Source of the DNA: Curvibacter gracilis ATCC BAA-807
GTDB taxonomy: Bacteria > Pseudomonadota > Gammaproteobacteria > Burkholderiales > Burkholderiaceae_C
Assembly: GCF_000518645.1 (NCBI RefSeq)
Contig: NZ_JADZ01000017.1
Coordinates: 1-64,000, forward strand
Direction of reading: 5' to 3'
DNA length: 64,000 bases
Shown: piece after piece, positions 26,290 to 35,542 of the stretch
How the letters are laid out: the number at the start of each line of letters is the position of its first letter
Position numbering within the stretch: position 1 is the stretch's first letter
Position numbers and translations under genes: made by a program
The notes under the pieces: model-generated
Databases searched by the model: none
Seen by the model: the letters and a program-made list of their open reading frames with translations, nothing else
What the model was told of the DNA's origin: nothing

Positions 26290-27138
26290 ATGGCAATGAC
26301 CATCAACACCAACATCAACTCACTGAACGCCCAGCGCAATGCGCAGGCTACCCAGATGAGCCTGTCCACCTCGATCCAGCGCCTGTCCTCGGGCCTGCGC
26401 GTCAACAGCGCCAAGGACGACGCGGCCGGCCTGGCCATCGCCACCCGCATGGATTCCCAAGCCCGCGGCATGACTGTCGCGATCCGCAACGCCAACGACG
26501 GCATCTCGATGCTGCAGACGGCTGAAAGCGGCATGCAGACCGTGTCTGACATGCTGCAGCGCATGCGTGAACTGGCTGTGCAAGCGACCAACTCGACCAA
26601 CACCTCGTCCGACGTCGCCTCGCTGAACCAGGAATACACCCAACTGGCCTCGGAAATCGGCCGCACTATCAGCGCGGTGCAGTTCAATGGCACCTCCATC
26701 CTGACCACTACCGGCAACTACGACTTCCAGGTCGGCGCGAATTCCGGCCAAACCATCACGGTCAATTCTGGAACGCTGAACCTGAACCAAGCCAGCAGTG
26801 TCTCTGCCGTCTTTGCGGGCAGCGCAGCCAGCGCACTGACCACCTCCGCAAACAGTGCGAACGCAGGCAACATCGACGCCATTGACAAGGCGCTGCAAAG
26901 CATCAACGATGCACGTGCGCAATTGGGTGCGGCGCAAAGTCGCTTCCAAAACACCATCACGTTCCTTCAAAGTGCCGTGGAAAATCAGACGGCGGCCAAG
27001 GGACGCATCATGGATGCAGACTTCGCAACAGAAACCTCCAACCTCAGCCGAGCCCAAATCCTTCAGCAAGCTGGGACTGCCATGATCGCTCAGGCCAATC
27101 AGTTGCCACAGCAGGTTCTGTCGCTGCTGAAGGGCTGA
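26290..27138 (+). CDS. fliC: flagellin FliC, second copy
   Basis: A second 282-residue flagellin, almost identical in protein sequence to fliC1 and likewise only D0/D1 with a short Ser/Thr/Ala-rich centre. Differences are mostly conservative substitutions (for example AQATQ for ASANQ near residue 18, NYDFQVGANSGQTITVN for GFDFQVGANSGQTITIG), and it has a Lys-Gly end. The ribosome-binding site is the same AAGGAG at seven bases. It is the last filament gene before the glycan island. Confidence 0.97.
   Translation: MAMTINTNINSLNAQRNAQATQMSLSTSIQRLSSGLRVNSAKDDAAGLAIATRMDSQARGMTVAIRNANDGISMLQTAESGMQTVSDMLQRMRELAVQATNSTNTSSDVASLNQEYTQLASEIGRTISAVQFNGTSILTTTGNYDFQVGANSGQTITVNSGTLNLNQASSVSAVFAGSAASALTTSANSANAGNIDAIDKALQSINDARAQLGAAQSRFQNTITFLQSAVENQTAAKGRIMDADFATETSNLSRAQILQQAGTAMIAQANQLPQQVLSLLKG
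26488..26642 (+). repeat. 155-bp tract identical to 23770-23924 (fliC2 copy)
   Basis: This is the partner of the identical tract in fliC1. It is in the same frame and orientation, with silent differences resuming at both edges. Direct repeats of this length 2.7 kb apart could recombine and delete fliD together with one flagellin copy. Confidence 0.93.
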
Positions 27139-27141
27139 AGA

Positions 27142-27164
27142 CGCTTCACCCACAGGGTGAAGCG
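27142..27164 (+). terminator. hairpin terminator after fliC2
   Basis: A perfect ten-base stem (CGCTTCACCC/GGGTGAAGCG) with a three-base loop (ACA) starts three bases after the flagellin stop. The following bases AGCAAGGCTTTTC hold only a delayed T-run, so it may be a leaky terminator or an mRNA-stabilising hairpin. It marks the start of the glycan island. Confidence 0.65.
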
Positions 27165-27356
27165 AGCAAGGCTTTTCGCAGATGTCGACAAAGGATCAAC
27201 ACGAATGGCAACACCTTTACACTCTTGTTCAGAGTTGGCCTTGGCCACCTGTACAAGAGGTTTAAGCGTGAATCCACCACGGCAGCCGTGCCTCCGACGC
27301 CTTGATGTACGCCACCCGCGTTGCCCAGAAATACCTGCAGAAAGTATTCGCCAACC

Positions 27357-30300
27357 ATGCCAACGCAAGAGACCGTGAGCCCCAGGCCAGAAAAGCACCC
27401 GTACTACATCGCGACGTCAGACTATGACGGCAATGCGGTCCATGTCCATCAAATGCATCTGTTGTGCCACGAACTGAACAGTCGTGGCGCTGAAGCCTAT
27501 GTGTTCGGTGCACGTCATCTCAATGGTCATTGGTGGACACCCATCCTCTCCCTGGAACAAAGAGCGGCCCATTACAAGGCGGGCAAAAAGCCCGTCTGGA
27601 TCCATCTTTCAACCAGCGGAACCTGGCGTGAACAGTCCCACTGGACGCTGGCCTACACGCCGGAATCACTGACAAGCCACATGCCCACTTTCGCCAAGGG
27701 TCGCATCACATTTGCCAGCGGAACAAACCCTGCCACCCTGACACTCCCCTTGGCTTTGCCATGGATCGAGGAAGGGCTGTATCACCCGGACCCGGAAGCA
27801 AGACGCGGCGAGGCCCTGGTTTACGCGGATCGCTACCTCAAACTGGGTGGCAAACTGCCCACCAGACACGAGACACTGGTCAATCTCGCCCAGCACCTCA
27901 ACACACCTCAAGAACGAGCCCAGGCACTGCGCCAGGCCTCACTCATCTATTGCTACGAGCCGGGAGCGATCACCACGGAAGCCTTGTTGAGCGGTTGTCC
28001 GGTGGTCTATGTGCAAAACGACCGGACATTGATCGTTCCCCCTACCTCCAGTTGGCAAAAATGGGGAACCGCCTGGGGAGAAGATCCTGAAACCTTGATC
28101 CGGGCCCAAGGAGAAATGGCGAGCTTTCAAGAGGCATATCGGAACAATCTGCAAAACGCTGGTGCAGAGCTGAGTGAATTTATCGAACAAACACAGCAGG
28201 CCTTGCAGAAACAGCCCTTTGACGCTGCCTGGTCCAATGAGTCGGTATCCCTGCTCGGCGAATTGGTCATCGACACCAAAGACATGGCGCAGCACGCCGA
28301 CCAGAGCAAGTACCAACGCATCCAGCAGCAATTCAAAACTTGGCGCAAACGGACAACACTGCGCGAGATCGACGGAGAAATCTACGCAGAACACGTGGCC
28401 AGCGGCGCGCTCCCCGCTTTCGCAGTGTGCGTGTTTGTTCGCAATGGCGATCTGGACGGCCTGGCTCAGACTCTGGACAGCCTTGAGCAAAACTTCTATC
28501 AGGCAGCCGAATTGCATGTGCTGGCGGATTTTGAATGCCCGATTCCTCTGTCGGAACTTGGACCGAACTGTGTATGGCACAGCGGAGTGGATGCCTCTGA
28601 AGCTTTCGCAGTCCCCCTGCCTGAATGGCTGCTTCTGGTGGAGTCCGGGGCTCAACTGGCCCCCCAAGCCCTGGTGGAATTTGCTTTGGCAGCACGCAAC
28701 CCGACAACGGCACTGCTGTACTCAGACGAGTCCCTCATCGCCAAAGACGGCACCGAAACCCCCCACTTCAAACCCCAACTCAACACCGAATGGCTGCACA
28801 GCACCAATTACCTTGGGGCTGTTGTAGCGATTCGCGCCGAACACTGGCTGAACAGCCCGGCGCCCAAAACGTTTGAGTCGGTCTACGCGCTGGCCCTTCA
28901 CCTGAGCGAAAAGCCCCGGGCGATCCAGCACATAGACACCGTGCTGTTCAGCAGCGACGGCCATGTATCCGCATCGCGTGAGCTGATTGAATTGCAGCAA
29001 CTTGAGCAGCATCTGACTCAGCGAGGTCTGCACGCCACCGTCACCGCCCAAGCGATTGCTGGCTGCCGTCTGCTGCAATATCGCAGCGAGACGCCGCGTG
29101 GGGTCTCAATGATCATCCCCACAGGTTATCAACTGGGCTATCTGCGCTGCCTGCTGCAATCTCTCAAAACCTACCAGGAAGATGAGTTGCTAGAGGTCAT
29201 CCTGGTAACCCAAGCTGATCACGAAGTCGCTACTCGCAACGCAACAGCAGACATCGGTCTGCCCGTGCCGCTGCACCTGATAACGACGCCTGCAGGGCCT
29301 TACAACCACGGACTGGCCCTGAATGCCGGAGCCGCCACGGCCAAGGGCGATGTCTTGCTGTTCGCCGACGACGACACAGAAGCCATTCAACGACACTGGC
29401 TGAGCCAACTCACCGCCTACTACGATCAGCCTGATGTGGCTTGCGTGGCCCCGCGCCTAGTGCTGCAGATCGGTGACAAGCCGACGCTTCAGAGTGGCCC
29501 CATGAGCCTGGGCATCACAGACTGGGCTGGCAGTTACAACGGAGAGCGTCGGCTGTTGGAAGAACAGGGTGTCTTCTCTCGTCTGCAAACCTCGCAGGAT
29601 GTCGCCACGGTGGCAGGACACTTTTTCCTGCTGCGTCGGGACTGCTGGCAACAATTGGGCGGCTTTGACACCGAAAGCCGCCACACCTTCACGACAGTGC
29701 ATGATTTCTGCATCCGTGCCAGTCAACAAGGTCAGCGCCATGTGTGGACGCCGGTCAGCTCCGTTCTGCACCAAGGCGGGAAAACCCTGGAAGCGCTGGC
29801 GCGCGAGCCTGGCCGGATGTATGAAATCCAGGCTTCGGCGCTCAAGGAAAAACAATCCTTCATGCAGCGATGGATCCAGTTCATTGCAAGCGACGGGCGC
29901 TACAACCGACACCTGTCGCTTCAAACACCTTACGACGTGGAAGCGAATCTGGTGATCGACTGGATGAGCACACGAAAAGACCGCCCGACCGTGCTTGCCT
30001 TCCCGATCTCCAGCGGATCAGGTCAGTACCGGGTTGTTGAACCCCTGAACGCCTTGCAACATGCCGGCCTGGCCCAGACCTGCAACGTCTTTCCGATCAG
30101 CAGCTCCCAGTTCCGCACCCCCAACCCGCTGGAGGTGACCCGCGCCAACCCGGATCGGATCATCGTGCAGCACTCAATCGGTGACGCCCACTTGCAACTG
30201 CTGCGGGATTACCGGCGGACCAATCCAGCGTTGTTCACCATCCAGACCGTGGACGACCTGTTCCATGATCTACCGGAGAAGCACCACCTGCACAACATCC

Positions 30301-30983
30301 ACCAGCGCGAAGGCTATGTGCGCATGCGCGAGGCCATGAGCTTGTGCGATCGCGTGATCGTCTCCACCCAGCCCCTGCTGGAGGAATACCGGGGCTACTG
30401 CAAAGACATTCGCGTGATGCCGAACTGCCTGGACGATCAGGTCTGGGGCCAATTCTACAAAGTTCCGGCTCCACGATCACGCCTGCGCGTGGGCTGGGCC
30501 GGCGCGGCCCAGCACCTGGGCGATCTGGAAATGATCGGCGAGGTGGTGGCCCGGTTCAAGGACGAGGTCGACTGGATCTTCATGGGCATGTGCCCCGACA
30601 GCCTGCGCCCCCATATCAAGGAGTTCCACCCCTTCGTGTCGTATGTGGACTACCCGGCCAAGCTGGCCTCGCTGGACCTCGACATCGCCATCGCCCCGCT
30701 GGAGGACAACCCCTTCAACCGCTGCAAGAGCAATCTGCGCCTGCTGGAGTACGGCGCCATGGGCTGGCCGGTGGTGTGCTCGGATGTCTACCCCTTCCGC
30801 ACCGAGAACCCGCCCGTGCTTCGCGTGCCCAACGAAAAAGAGGCCTGGATCGAATCGCTGCGGCGCCTGATCGATGACAGCGCGCTGCGTCACCAGATGG
30901 GCCGGCAATTGAATCAGTGGGTCAGCGACAACTTCTACTTGTCCAAGAACACGGACAAATGGTTTTCAGCCATTTTTGATTGA
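27357..30983 (+). CDS. giant multi-domain glycosyltransferase, probably of flagellin
   Basis: A 1208-residue soluble protein with at least three transferase-like modules. Residues 10-300 resemble a GT-B fold (ending IYCYEPGAITTEALLSGCPV, about 198-217). Residues 350-570 are a divergent GT2-type module with YSDESLIAKDG and an FKPQLNTEWLHSTNYLG motif. Residues 580-860 are a GT2 module with DDD at about 668 (LLFADDDTEA). Residues 880-1208 are a GT4-type domain with GSGQYRVVEPL, RVGWAG (about 1041) and PFNRCKSNLRLLEYGAMGWP. The ATG at 27357 is chosen over an in-frame TTG at 27321; neither has a good ribosome-binding site. It directly follows fliC2, hence the flagellin hypothesis. It is homologous to the gene at 40622. 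Confidence 0.75.
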   Translation: MPTQETVSPRPEKHPYYIATSDYDGNAVHVHQMHLLCHELNSRGAEAYVFGARHLNGHWWTPILSLEQRAAHYKAGKKPVWIHLSTSGTWREQSHWTLAYTPESLTSHMPTFAKGRITFASGTNPATLTLPLALPWIEEGLYHPDPEARRGEALVYADRYLKLGGKLPTRHETLVNLAQHLNTPQERAQALRQASLIYCYEPGAITTEALLSGCPVVYVQNDRTLIVPPTSSWQKWGTAWGEDPETLIRAQGEMASFQEAYRNNLQNAGAELSEFIEQTQQALQKQPFDAAWSNESVSLLGELVIDTKDMAQHADQSKYQRIQQQFKTWRKRTTLREIDGEIYAEHVASGALPAFAVCVFVRNGDLDGLAQTLDSLEQNFYQAAELHVLADFECPIPLSELGPNCVWHSGVDASEAFAVPLPEWLLLVESGAQLAPQALVEFALAARNPTTALLYSDESLIAKDGTETPHFKPQLNTEWLHSTNYLGAVVAIRAEHWLNSPAPKTFESVYALALHLSEKPRAIQHIDTVLFSSDGHVSASRELIELQQLEQHLTQRGLHATVTAQAIAGCRLLQYRSETPRGVSMIIPTGYQLGYLRCLLQSLKTYQEDELLEVILVTQADHEVATRNATADIGLPVPLHLITTPAGPYNHGLALNAGAATAKGDVLLFADDDTEAIQRHWLSQLTAYYDQPDVACVAPRLVLQIGDKPTLQSGPMSLGITDWAGSYNGERRLLEEQGVFSRLQTSQDVATVAGHFFLLRRDCWQQLGGFDTESRHTFTTVHDFCIRASQQGQRHVWTPVSSVLHQGGKTLEALAREPGRMYEIQASALKEKQSFMQRWIQFIASDGRYNRHLSLQTPYDVEANLVIDWMSTRKDRPTVLAFPISSGSGQYRVVEPLNALQHAGLAQTCNVFPISSSQFRTPNPLEVTRANPDRIIVQHSIGDAHLQLLRDYRRTNPALFTIQTVDDLFHDLPEKHHLHNIHQREGYVRMREAMSLCDRVIVSTQPLLEEYRGYCKDIRVMPNCLDDQVWGQFYKVPAPRSRLRVGWAGAAQHLGDLEMIGEVVARFKDEVDWIFMGMCPDSLRPHIKEFHPFVSYVDYPAKLASLDLDIAIAPLEDNPFNRCKSNLRLLEYGAMGWPVVCSDVYPFRTENPPVLRVPNEKEAWIESLRRLIDDSALRHQMGRQLNQWVSDNFYLSKNTDKWFSAIFD

Positions 30984-31103
30984 CCCATTTGCACCGGGAA
31001 TCAGCCCTTCCATTCGGAGCGAAGTCAGGACGGGGCCCCTAGAATTGATCAAGGCGCTGCGGTGACGGCGCACATCAATTTCCATCTGCCTGGAGCATCC
31101 GAC

Positions 31104-31874
31104 ATGAAAGCAGTCATCCTGGCCGGCGGGTTGGGCACCCGCATCAGCGAGGAAACCCTGACCCGCCCCAAGCCGATGATCAGCATTGGCGGCAAACCCA
31201 TCCTCTGGCACATCATGAAGATGTACTCCAGCCATGGCATCAACGACTTCGTGATCTGCTGCGGCTACATGGGTTATGTGATCAAGGAGTACTTCGCCAA
31301 CTACTTCCTGCACACCTCGGACGTCACCTTCGACATGACGACCAACCAGATGGAGATCCACGAACACCACGCCGAACCGTGGCGTGTGACGCTGGTGGAC
31401 ACCGGCGACAGCACCCAGACCGGGGGGCGCATCCGGCGCATCCGCCGTTATGTCGAGAACGAACCCTTCTTTTGCATGACCTACGGCGACGGTGTGTCCG
31501 ACATCGATATCACTGCCGAGATCGCCTTCCACCGCAGCCACGGCAAGCTGGCCACGGTGGCCGCCGTGGCGCCTCCGGGTCGCTTCGGCACGCTGGAAAT
31601 CGCCGAGGGTCAGGTGCAGGCCTTCACCGAAAAGCCCCTGGGCGACGGCAACCTGATCAACGGCGGCTTTTTTGTGCTGTCCCCCCAGGTGCTGGACCTG
31701 ATCGAGGGCGATGACAGCATCTGGGAAGACAAGCCGGTGCACGCCCTGGTGCGCCAGCAGCAGCTCGCCGCCTACCAGCACACCGGCTTCTGGCGCCCCA
31801 TGGACACCTTGCGCGACAAGACCTACCTCGAAGAACTCTGGGCCAGCGGAGCCGCGCCGTGGAAGAACTGGTGA
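31104..31874 (+). CDS. rfbF: glucose-1-phosphate cytidylyltransferase
   Basis: It makes CDP-glucose from glucose-1-phosphate and CTP, the entry step to CDP-linked 3,6-dideoxyhexoses. The 256-residue protein begins MKAVILAGGLGTRISEET with the nucleotide-binding loop. It contains TRPKPMISIGGKPILWHIM and the family stretch FFCMTYGDGVSDIDI. The ATG at 31104 has GGAG eight bases upstream and gives the usual length; a 14-codon extension is rejected. It starts 120 bases after the giant transferase and overlaps rfbG by four bases. Confidence 0.96.
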   Translation: MKAVILAGGLGTRISEETLTRPKPMISIGGKPILWHIMKMYSSHGINDFVICCGYMGYVIKEYFANYFLHTSDVTFDMTTNQMEIHEHHAEPWRVTLVDTGDSTQTGGRIRRIRRYVENEPFFCMTYGDGVSDIDITAEIAFHRSHGKLATVAAVAPPGRFGTLEIAEGQVQAFTEKPLGDGNLINGGFFVLSPQVLDLIEGDDSIWEDKPVHALVRQQQLAAYQHTGFWRPMDTLRDKTYLEELWASGAAPWKNW

Positions 31875-32926
31875 ACCGCCGCTTCTGGGCCGGCAAGCGC
31901 GTCTTTCTGACCGGTCACACGGGCTTCAAGGGCAGCTGGCTGAGCCTGTGGCTGCAGGCCATGGGGGCCGAAGTCTGGGGCTTTGCCCTGCCGCCCGGCA
32001 CCCCCATCAACCTGTTCGAAGTGGGCTCGGTGGCCCAGGGCATGCACTCCCGCTTGGGCGACATCCGCGACCTCGAGGCCCTGAGCCAGGCCATGAACCA
32101 GGCCCGACCGGACGTGGTGCTGCACCTGGCCGCCCAGGCCCTGGTGCCTCTGTCGTACGAGCAGCCCCTGGACACCTTCGCCACCAATGTGATGGGCACC
32201 GCCAACGTGCTGGAAGCCGTGCGCCGCACCCCCGGCGTGCGCGCGGTGGTGGCCATCAGCAGCGACAAGTGCTACGAAAACCAGGAGTGGGTGTGGGGCT
32301 ACCGTGAAACCGACCCCATGGGCGGGTACGACCCTTACTCGGCCAGCAAAGGCTGCACCGAACTGGTGGTGGCCTCGTACCGGCGCTCCTTCCTGAACGC
32401 GGCCAACGTGCCGGTGGCCAGTGCCCGCGCCGGCAATGTGATTGGCGGCGGTGACTGGACCCCCACCCGCCTGGTGCCCGACGTGCTCGCCGCCTTCTCG
32501 GCGCAACAGGCCGTCACCCTGCGCCAGCCCGGTGCGATCCGGCCCTGGCAGCATGTGCTGGAGCCCCTGAGCGGCTACCTGGCCCTGGCCCAACGCCTGC
32601 ACGAGCAAGGCATGGCCTGGGCCGAAGGCTGGAACTTCGGCCCGCACGAATCCGACGCCCGCACCGTGGGCTGGGTGGTGCAGGAGCTGGCACGCCGCTG
32701 GGGCCCGGATGCGCGCTGGCAAACCGAGACCCAGGCCCAGCCCCATGAAGCCCACACCCTGAAACTGGACTGCAGCAAGGCGCACAGCCGCCTGGGCTGG
32801 CAACCCCGCTGGCGCGCCGACACCGCCTTGCAACACACTCTGGACTGGCACCGCGCCTGGCAGGCCGGCGCCGACATGCGCCAGCAGACCCTGGACCAAA
32901 TCACCGAATTCGAAAGCGCCGCATGA
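31871..32926 (+). CDS. rfbG: CDP-glucose 4,6-dehydratase
   Basis: It converts CDP-glucose to CDP-4-keto-6-deoxyglucose. This is an NAD-dependent extended SDR of 351 residues with GHTGFKGSW (Rossmann loop) near the start, SSDKCYEN and the YSASK catalytic Tyr-Lys pair. The GTG at 31871 overlaps the rfbF stop (GTGA) and gives the family-like start [15 protein letters not shown]; a GTG 12 bases earlier is also possible. It overlaps rfbH by four bases. Confidence 0.95.
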   Translation: MNRRFWAGKRVFLTGHTGFKGSWLSLWLQAMGAEVWGFALPPGTPINLFEVGSVAQGMHSRLGDIRDLEALSQAMNQARPDVVLHLAAQALVPLSYEQPLDTFATNVMGTANVLEAVRRTPGVRAVVAISSDKCYENQEWVWGYRETDPMGGYDPYSASKGCTELVVASYRRSFLNAANVPVASARAGNVIGGGDWTPTRLVPDVLAAFSAQQAVTLRQPGAIRPWQHVLEPLSGYLALAQRLHEQGMAWAEGWNFGPHESDARTVGWVVQELARRWGPDARWQTETQAQPHEAHTLKLDCSKAHSRLGWQPRWRADTALQHTLDWHRAWQAGADMRQQTLDQITEFESAA

Positions 32927-34287
32927 GCCTGACCCGACACCAGCTGACCGCCGCCGCCGATGGCCAGGTCCACCTCAACCTGCCGGAACTGGCCGGCCAG
33001 GAGCTCGAAATCATCGTGCGCCCGGCCCGCGCCGCCGCCACGGCCCAGCCCTGGCGCGCCGGCATCGACGCCATCCCGCCCTCGGGCAAGGTGGTGGGCG
33101 ACCCCGAAAAGAACGCCATGATCGATGCCGCGCTCGACGCCTGGCTGACCACGGGCAGATTCAACGACGCCTTCGAGAAACGCCTGGCCGATTTTGTCGG
33201 CGTCAAGCACGCGCTGACCGTCAACTCGGGCTCCTCGGCCAATCTGGTCGCCTTCTCCACCCTGACCTCGCCACGCTTAGGGATACGCGCCATCCGCCCC
33301 GGTGACGAGGTGATCACCGTGGCCGCCGGCTTTCCGACCACCGTCAACCCCATCATCCAGAACGGTGCCGTGCCGGTGTTTGTCGATGCCGTGCTGCCCA
33401 CCTACAACATCGATGTGTCCCAGCTGGAGGCGGCCCTGTCGCCCCGCACCAAGGCCATCATGATTGCCCACACCCTGGGCAACCCCTTCGATCTGGACGC
33501 CGTGTGCGCCTTTGCCCAGGCGCATGGCCTGTGGCTGGTGGAAGACTGCTGCGACGCCCTGGGCTCGACCTGGAAGGGCCGCAAGGTGGGTACTTTCGGA
33601 CACCTGGCCACCCTGTCGTTCTACCCCGCCCACCACATCACCATGGGCGAAGGCGGCGCGGTGCTGACCAGCGACCCGGAGCTGCGCCAGATTGCAGAAT
33701 CGTTCCGCGACTGGGGCCGCGACTGCTGGTGCAAGCCCGGCTGCGACAACACCTGCGGCAAGCGCTTCAATTGGCAACTGGGCAGCCTGCCGGCCGGTTA
33801 CGATCATAAGTACACCTACAGCCACCTGGGCTACAACCTCAAGATCACCGACATGCAGGCCGCCTGCGGCCTGGCCCAGCTGGATCGCCTGGAGGGCTTT
33901 GTGCAGGCGCGCAAGGACAATTTCGCCTACCTGAGCGAGCAACTGAAAGACTGCGCCGACCTGCTGGTGCTGCCCGAGGCCACCCCGGGCAGCGACCCGT
34001 CGTGGTTCGGCTTCCCGATCACCCTGCGCCCCGAGGCCGGGCTCAACCGCCAATACCTGCTGCAGTACCTGGACGAGCACCGCATCGGCACGCGTTTGCT
34101 GTTTGCCGGCAACCTGATCCACCAGCCCTACATGCAAGACCGGAACTTCCGCGTCGTGGGCTCGCTGAAGGCCGCCGACCAGATCATGAACGACACCTTC
34201 TGGATCGGTGTCTGGCCCGGACTGAGCCGGGCCCAGCTCGACTACATGGTGAGCCAGCTCCGGCAGGTGCTGGGCCTCAACTTCTGA
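32923..34287 (+). CDS. rfbH: CDP-4-keto-6-deoxyglucose-3-dehydrase (RfbH/AscC type)
   Basis: A PMP- and [2Fe-2S]-dependent enzyme that removes the 3-hydroxyl group, committing the sugar to a 3,6-dideoxyhexose. In the 454-residue protein the usual PLP lysine is replaced by His ([12 protein letters not shown], His237/238), the hallmark of the family. The iron-sulfur cysteines are in [15 protein letters not shown] (about 268-278). The family core starts around residue 50 (PPSGKVVG). The first 40 residues differ from classical RfbH. The reductase RfbI/AscD that normally supplies electrons is not in the window. ATGA overlap with rfbG. Confidence 0.96.
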   Translation: MSLTRHQLTAAADGQVHLNLPELAGQELEIIVRPARAAATAQPWRAGIDAIPPSGKVVGDPEKNAMIDAALDAWLTTGRFNDAFEKRLADFVGVKHALTVNSGSSANLVAFSTLTSPRLGIRAIRPGDEVITVAAGFPTTVNPIIQNGAVPVFVDAVLPTYNIDVSQLEAALSPRTKAIMIAHTLGNPFDLDAVCAFAQAHGLWLVEDCCDALGSTWKGRKVGTFGHLATLSFYPAHHITMGEGGAVLTSDPELRQIAESFRDWGRDCWCKPGCDNTCGKRFNWQLGSLPAGYDHKYTYSHLGYNLKITDMQAACGLAQLDRLEGFVQARKDNFAYLSEQLKDCADLLVLPEATPGSDPSWFGFPITLRPEAGLNRQYLLQYLDEHRIGTRLLFAGNLIHQPYMQDRNFRVVGSLKAADQIMNDTFWIGVWPGLSRAQLDYMVSQLRQVLGLNF

Positions 34288-34297
34288 GCACCAGGCC

Positions 34298-35542
34298 ATG
34301 TCCACCCTCGACAGCGCCCCGACCGCAACAGGGCCAGGCCTTCCTGGTGAGGACCGGGCCTGCCTGCGACCCTGTCCGGTCTGTGGCAGCACCGAGGCGC
34401 AAGCCCTCAAAACGCTCTCCCTGCCCCAGCCTTCGGGCTCGCCACTGCCCGGCGGCTACCGGCTGATGGCCTGCCACGCTTGCGATCTGGTGTTTGCCGA
34501 GACGCCGGCGCCGCAATCGGCCTACGACCTCTACTACCAGCGCTGCGCCAAGTACGGCGGCCCCACCGGCACCGGCGCCGGCCTGCACCCTGCCGACCAG
34601 GCCCGGCTGGAGCAATTGGCCGATCGGCTGCTGAGCTGCCTGCCTCGGCCCCAAGCCCGCGTGCTGGACCTGGGCTGCGGTGCGGGCGGTCTGTTGGCGG
34701 TTCTGCAGGCGCGAGGCCTGTTTCAGGTCGAAGGCCTGGACCCCGACCCCAGTGCCGTGCAAGCGGCCCAGGCCCGCGGCCTGCGCCTGCGCGAAGGCCT
34801 GATCCACGAAGCCGCCACGCGCTGCGCCGGCGAGCGCTACGACCTGATCGTGCTCTCGCATGTGGCCGAACACCTGCGCGACCTCCAGGGCCTGCCGGAC
34901 CTGGCGGGGCTGCTGACGCCGGAGGGCAAGCTCTACATCGAAGTGCCCCACCCGGTGGGCTACGCCTGTGGCGAGCGCCCGCCCTACTACTACTTCGACA
35001 GCGAACACATCAACCACTTCAGCGCCCAGGCCCTGGACCGGCTGCTGGCCCCGGCGGGGCTGCAGTTGCACAGCGCCGAGGCCGTGAGCCTGACCCTGTC
35101 CGACGGCGGTCACTATCCGGCGCTGGCCGTGGTGGCCGGCCGGGGGGCCGTGCCGACGCTGCCCCCCCAGCCCTCGACCGTGCAAGCGGTTCAGCGCTAC
35201 CTGGCCGACTGCGCCCGGGGCGCCACCCTCGTGCCCGAACCGCCCCTGCCGGCCCAAGGCCCGGTGCTGGCCTGGGGCGCGGGCTCCTGGGCCCAGCGCC
35301 TGCTGGGCCAGGGCCAGTTGCCGCGCGATCGCCTGGTGGCGTTTCTCGACAACGACCCCAACAAACAAGGTCTGCAACTCGACGGCCTGCCCATCATTCC
35401 ACCCGCGCTGGGCCTGCAACAGCACCCGCAGGCAGCCATCCTGGTCTGCGTGGCCATCGACCCGCAGCAAATTGCCACTGCCCTGGACGCCTTGGATCCC
35501 GGGGCCCGGCAACGACTCCACTTTCTGAGCGACCCGCTATGA
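34298..35542 (+). CDS. zinc-ribbon SAM methyltransferase, NDP-sugar C-methyltransferase-like
   Basis: A 414-residue protein with the layout of sugar C-methyltransferases. It has a Cys4 zinc site (C26xxC29 and C59xxC62), a class I methyltransferase domain with motif I LDLGCGAGG (about 123) and SHVAEHL, and a C-terminal Rossmann-like domain (GAGSWAQRL, about 327, then VAFLDNDPNKQG). In this family the product is often a branched-chain methyl sugar. It sits between rfbH (10-base gap) and the thiamine enzyme (ATGA overlap), so its substrate is probably a CDP-keto-sugar. O-methylation cannot be excluded. Confidence 0.72.
   Translation: MSTLDSAPTATGPGLPGEDRACLRPCPVCGSTEAQALKTLSLPQPSGSPLPGGYRLMACHACDLVFAETPAPQSAYDLYYQRCAKYGGPTGTGAGLHPADQARLEQLADRLLSCLPRPQARVLDLGCGAGGLLAVLQARGLFQVEGLDPDPSAVQAAQARGLRLREGLIHEAATRCAGERYDLIVLSHVAEHLRDLQGLPDLAGLLTPEGKLYIEVPHPVGYACGERPPYYYFDSEHINHFSAQALDRLLAPAGLQLHSAEAVSLTLSDGGHYPALAVVAGRGAVPTLPPQPSTVQAVQRYLADCARGATLVPEPPLPAQGPVLAWGAGSWAQRLLGQGQLPRDRLVAFLDNDPNKQGLQLDGLPIIPPALGLQQHPQAAILVCVAIDPQQIATALDALDPGARQRLHFLSDPL

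Noticed and set aside
34480-35538. In-frame upstream extension of the thiamine-diphosphate enzyme
   Set aside because: The extension overlaps the whole methyltransferase gene and is Arg/Pro/Gly-rich noise; the ATG at 35539 gives the normal family start.
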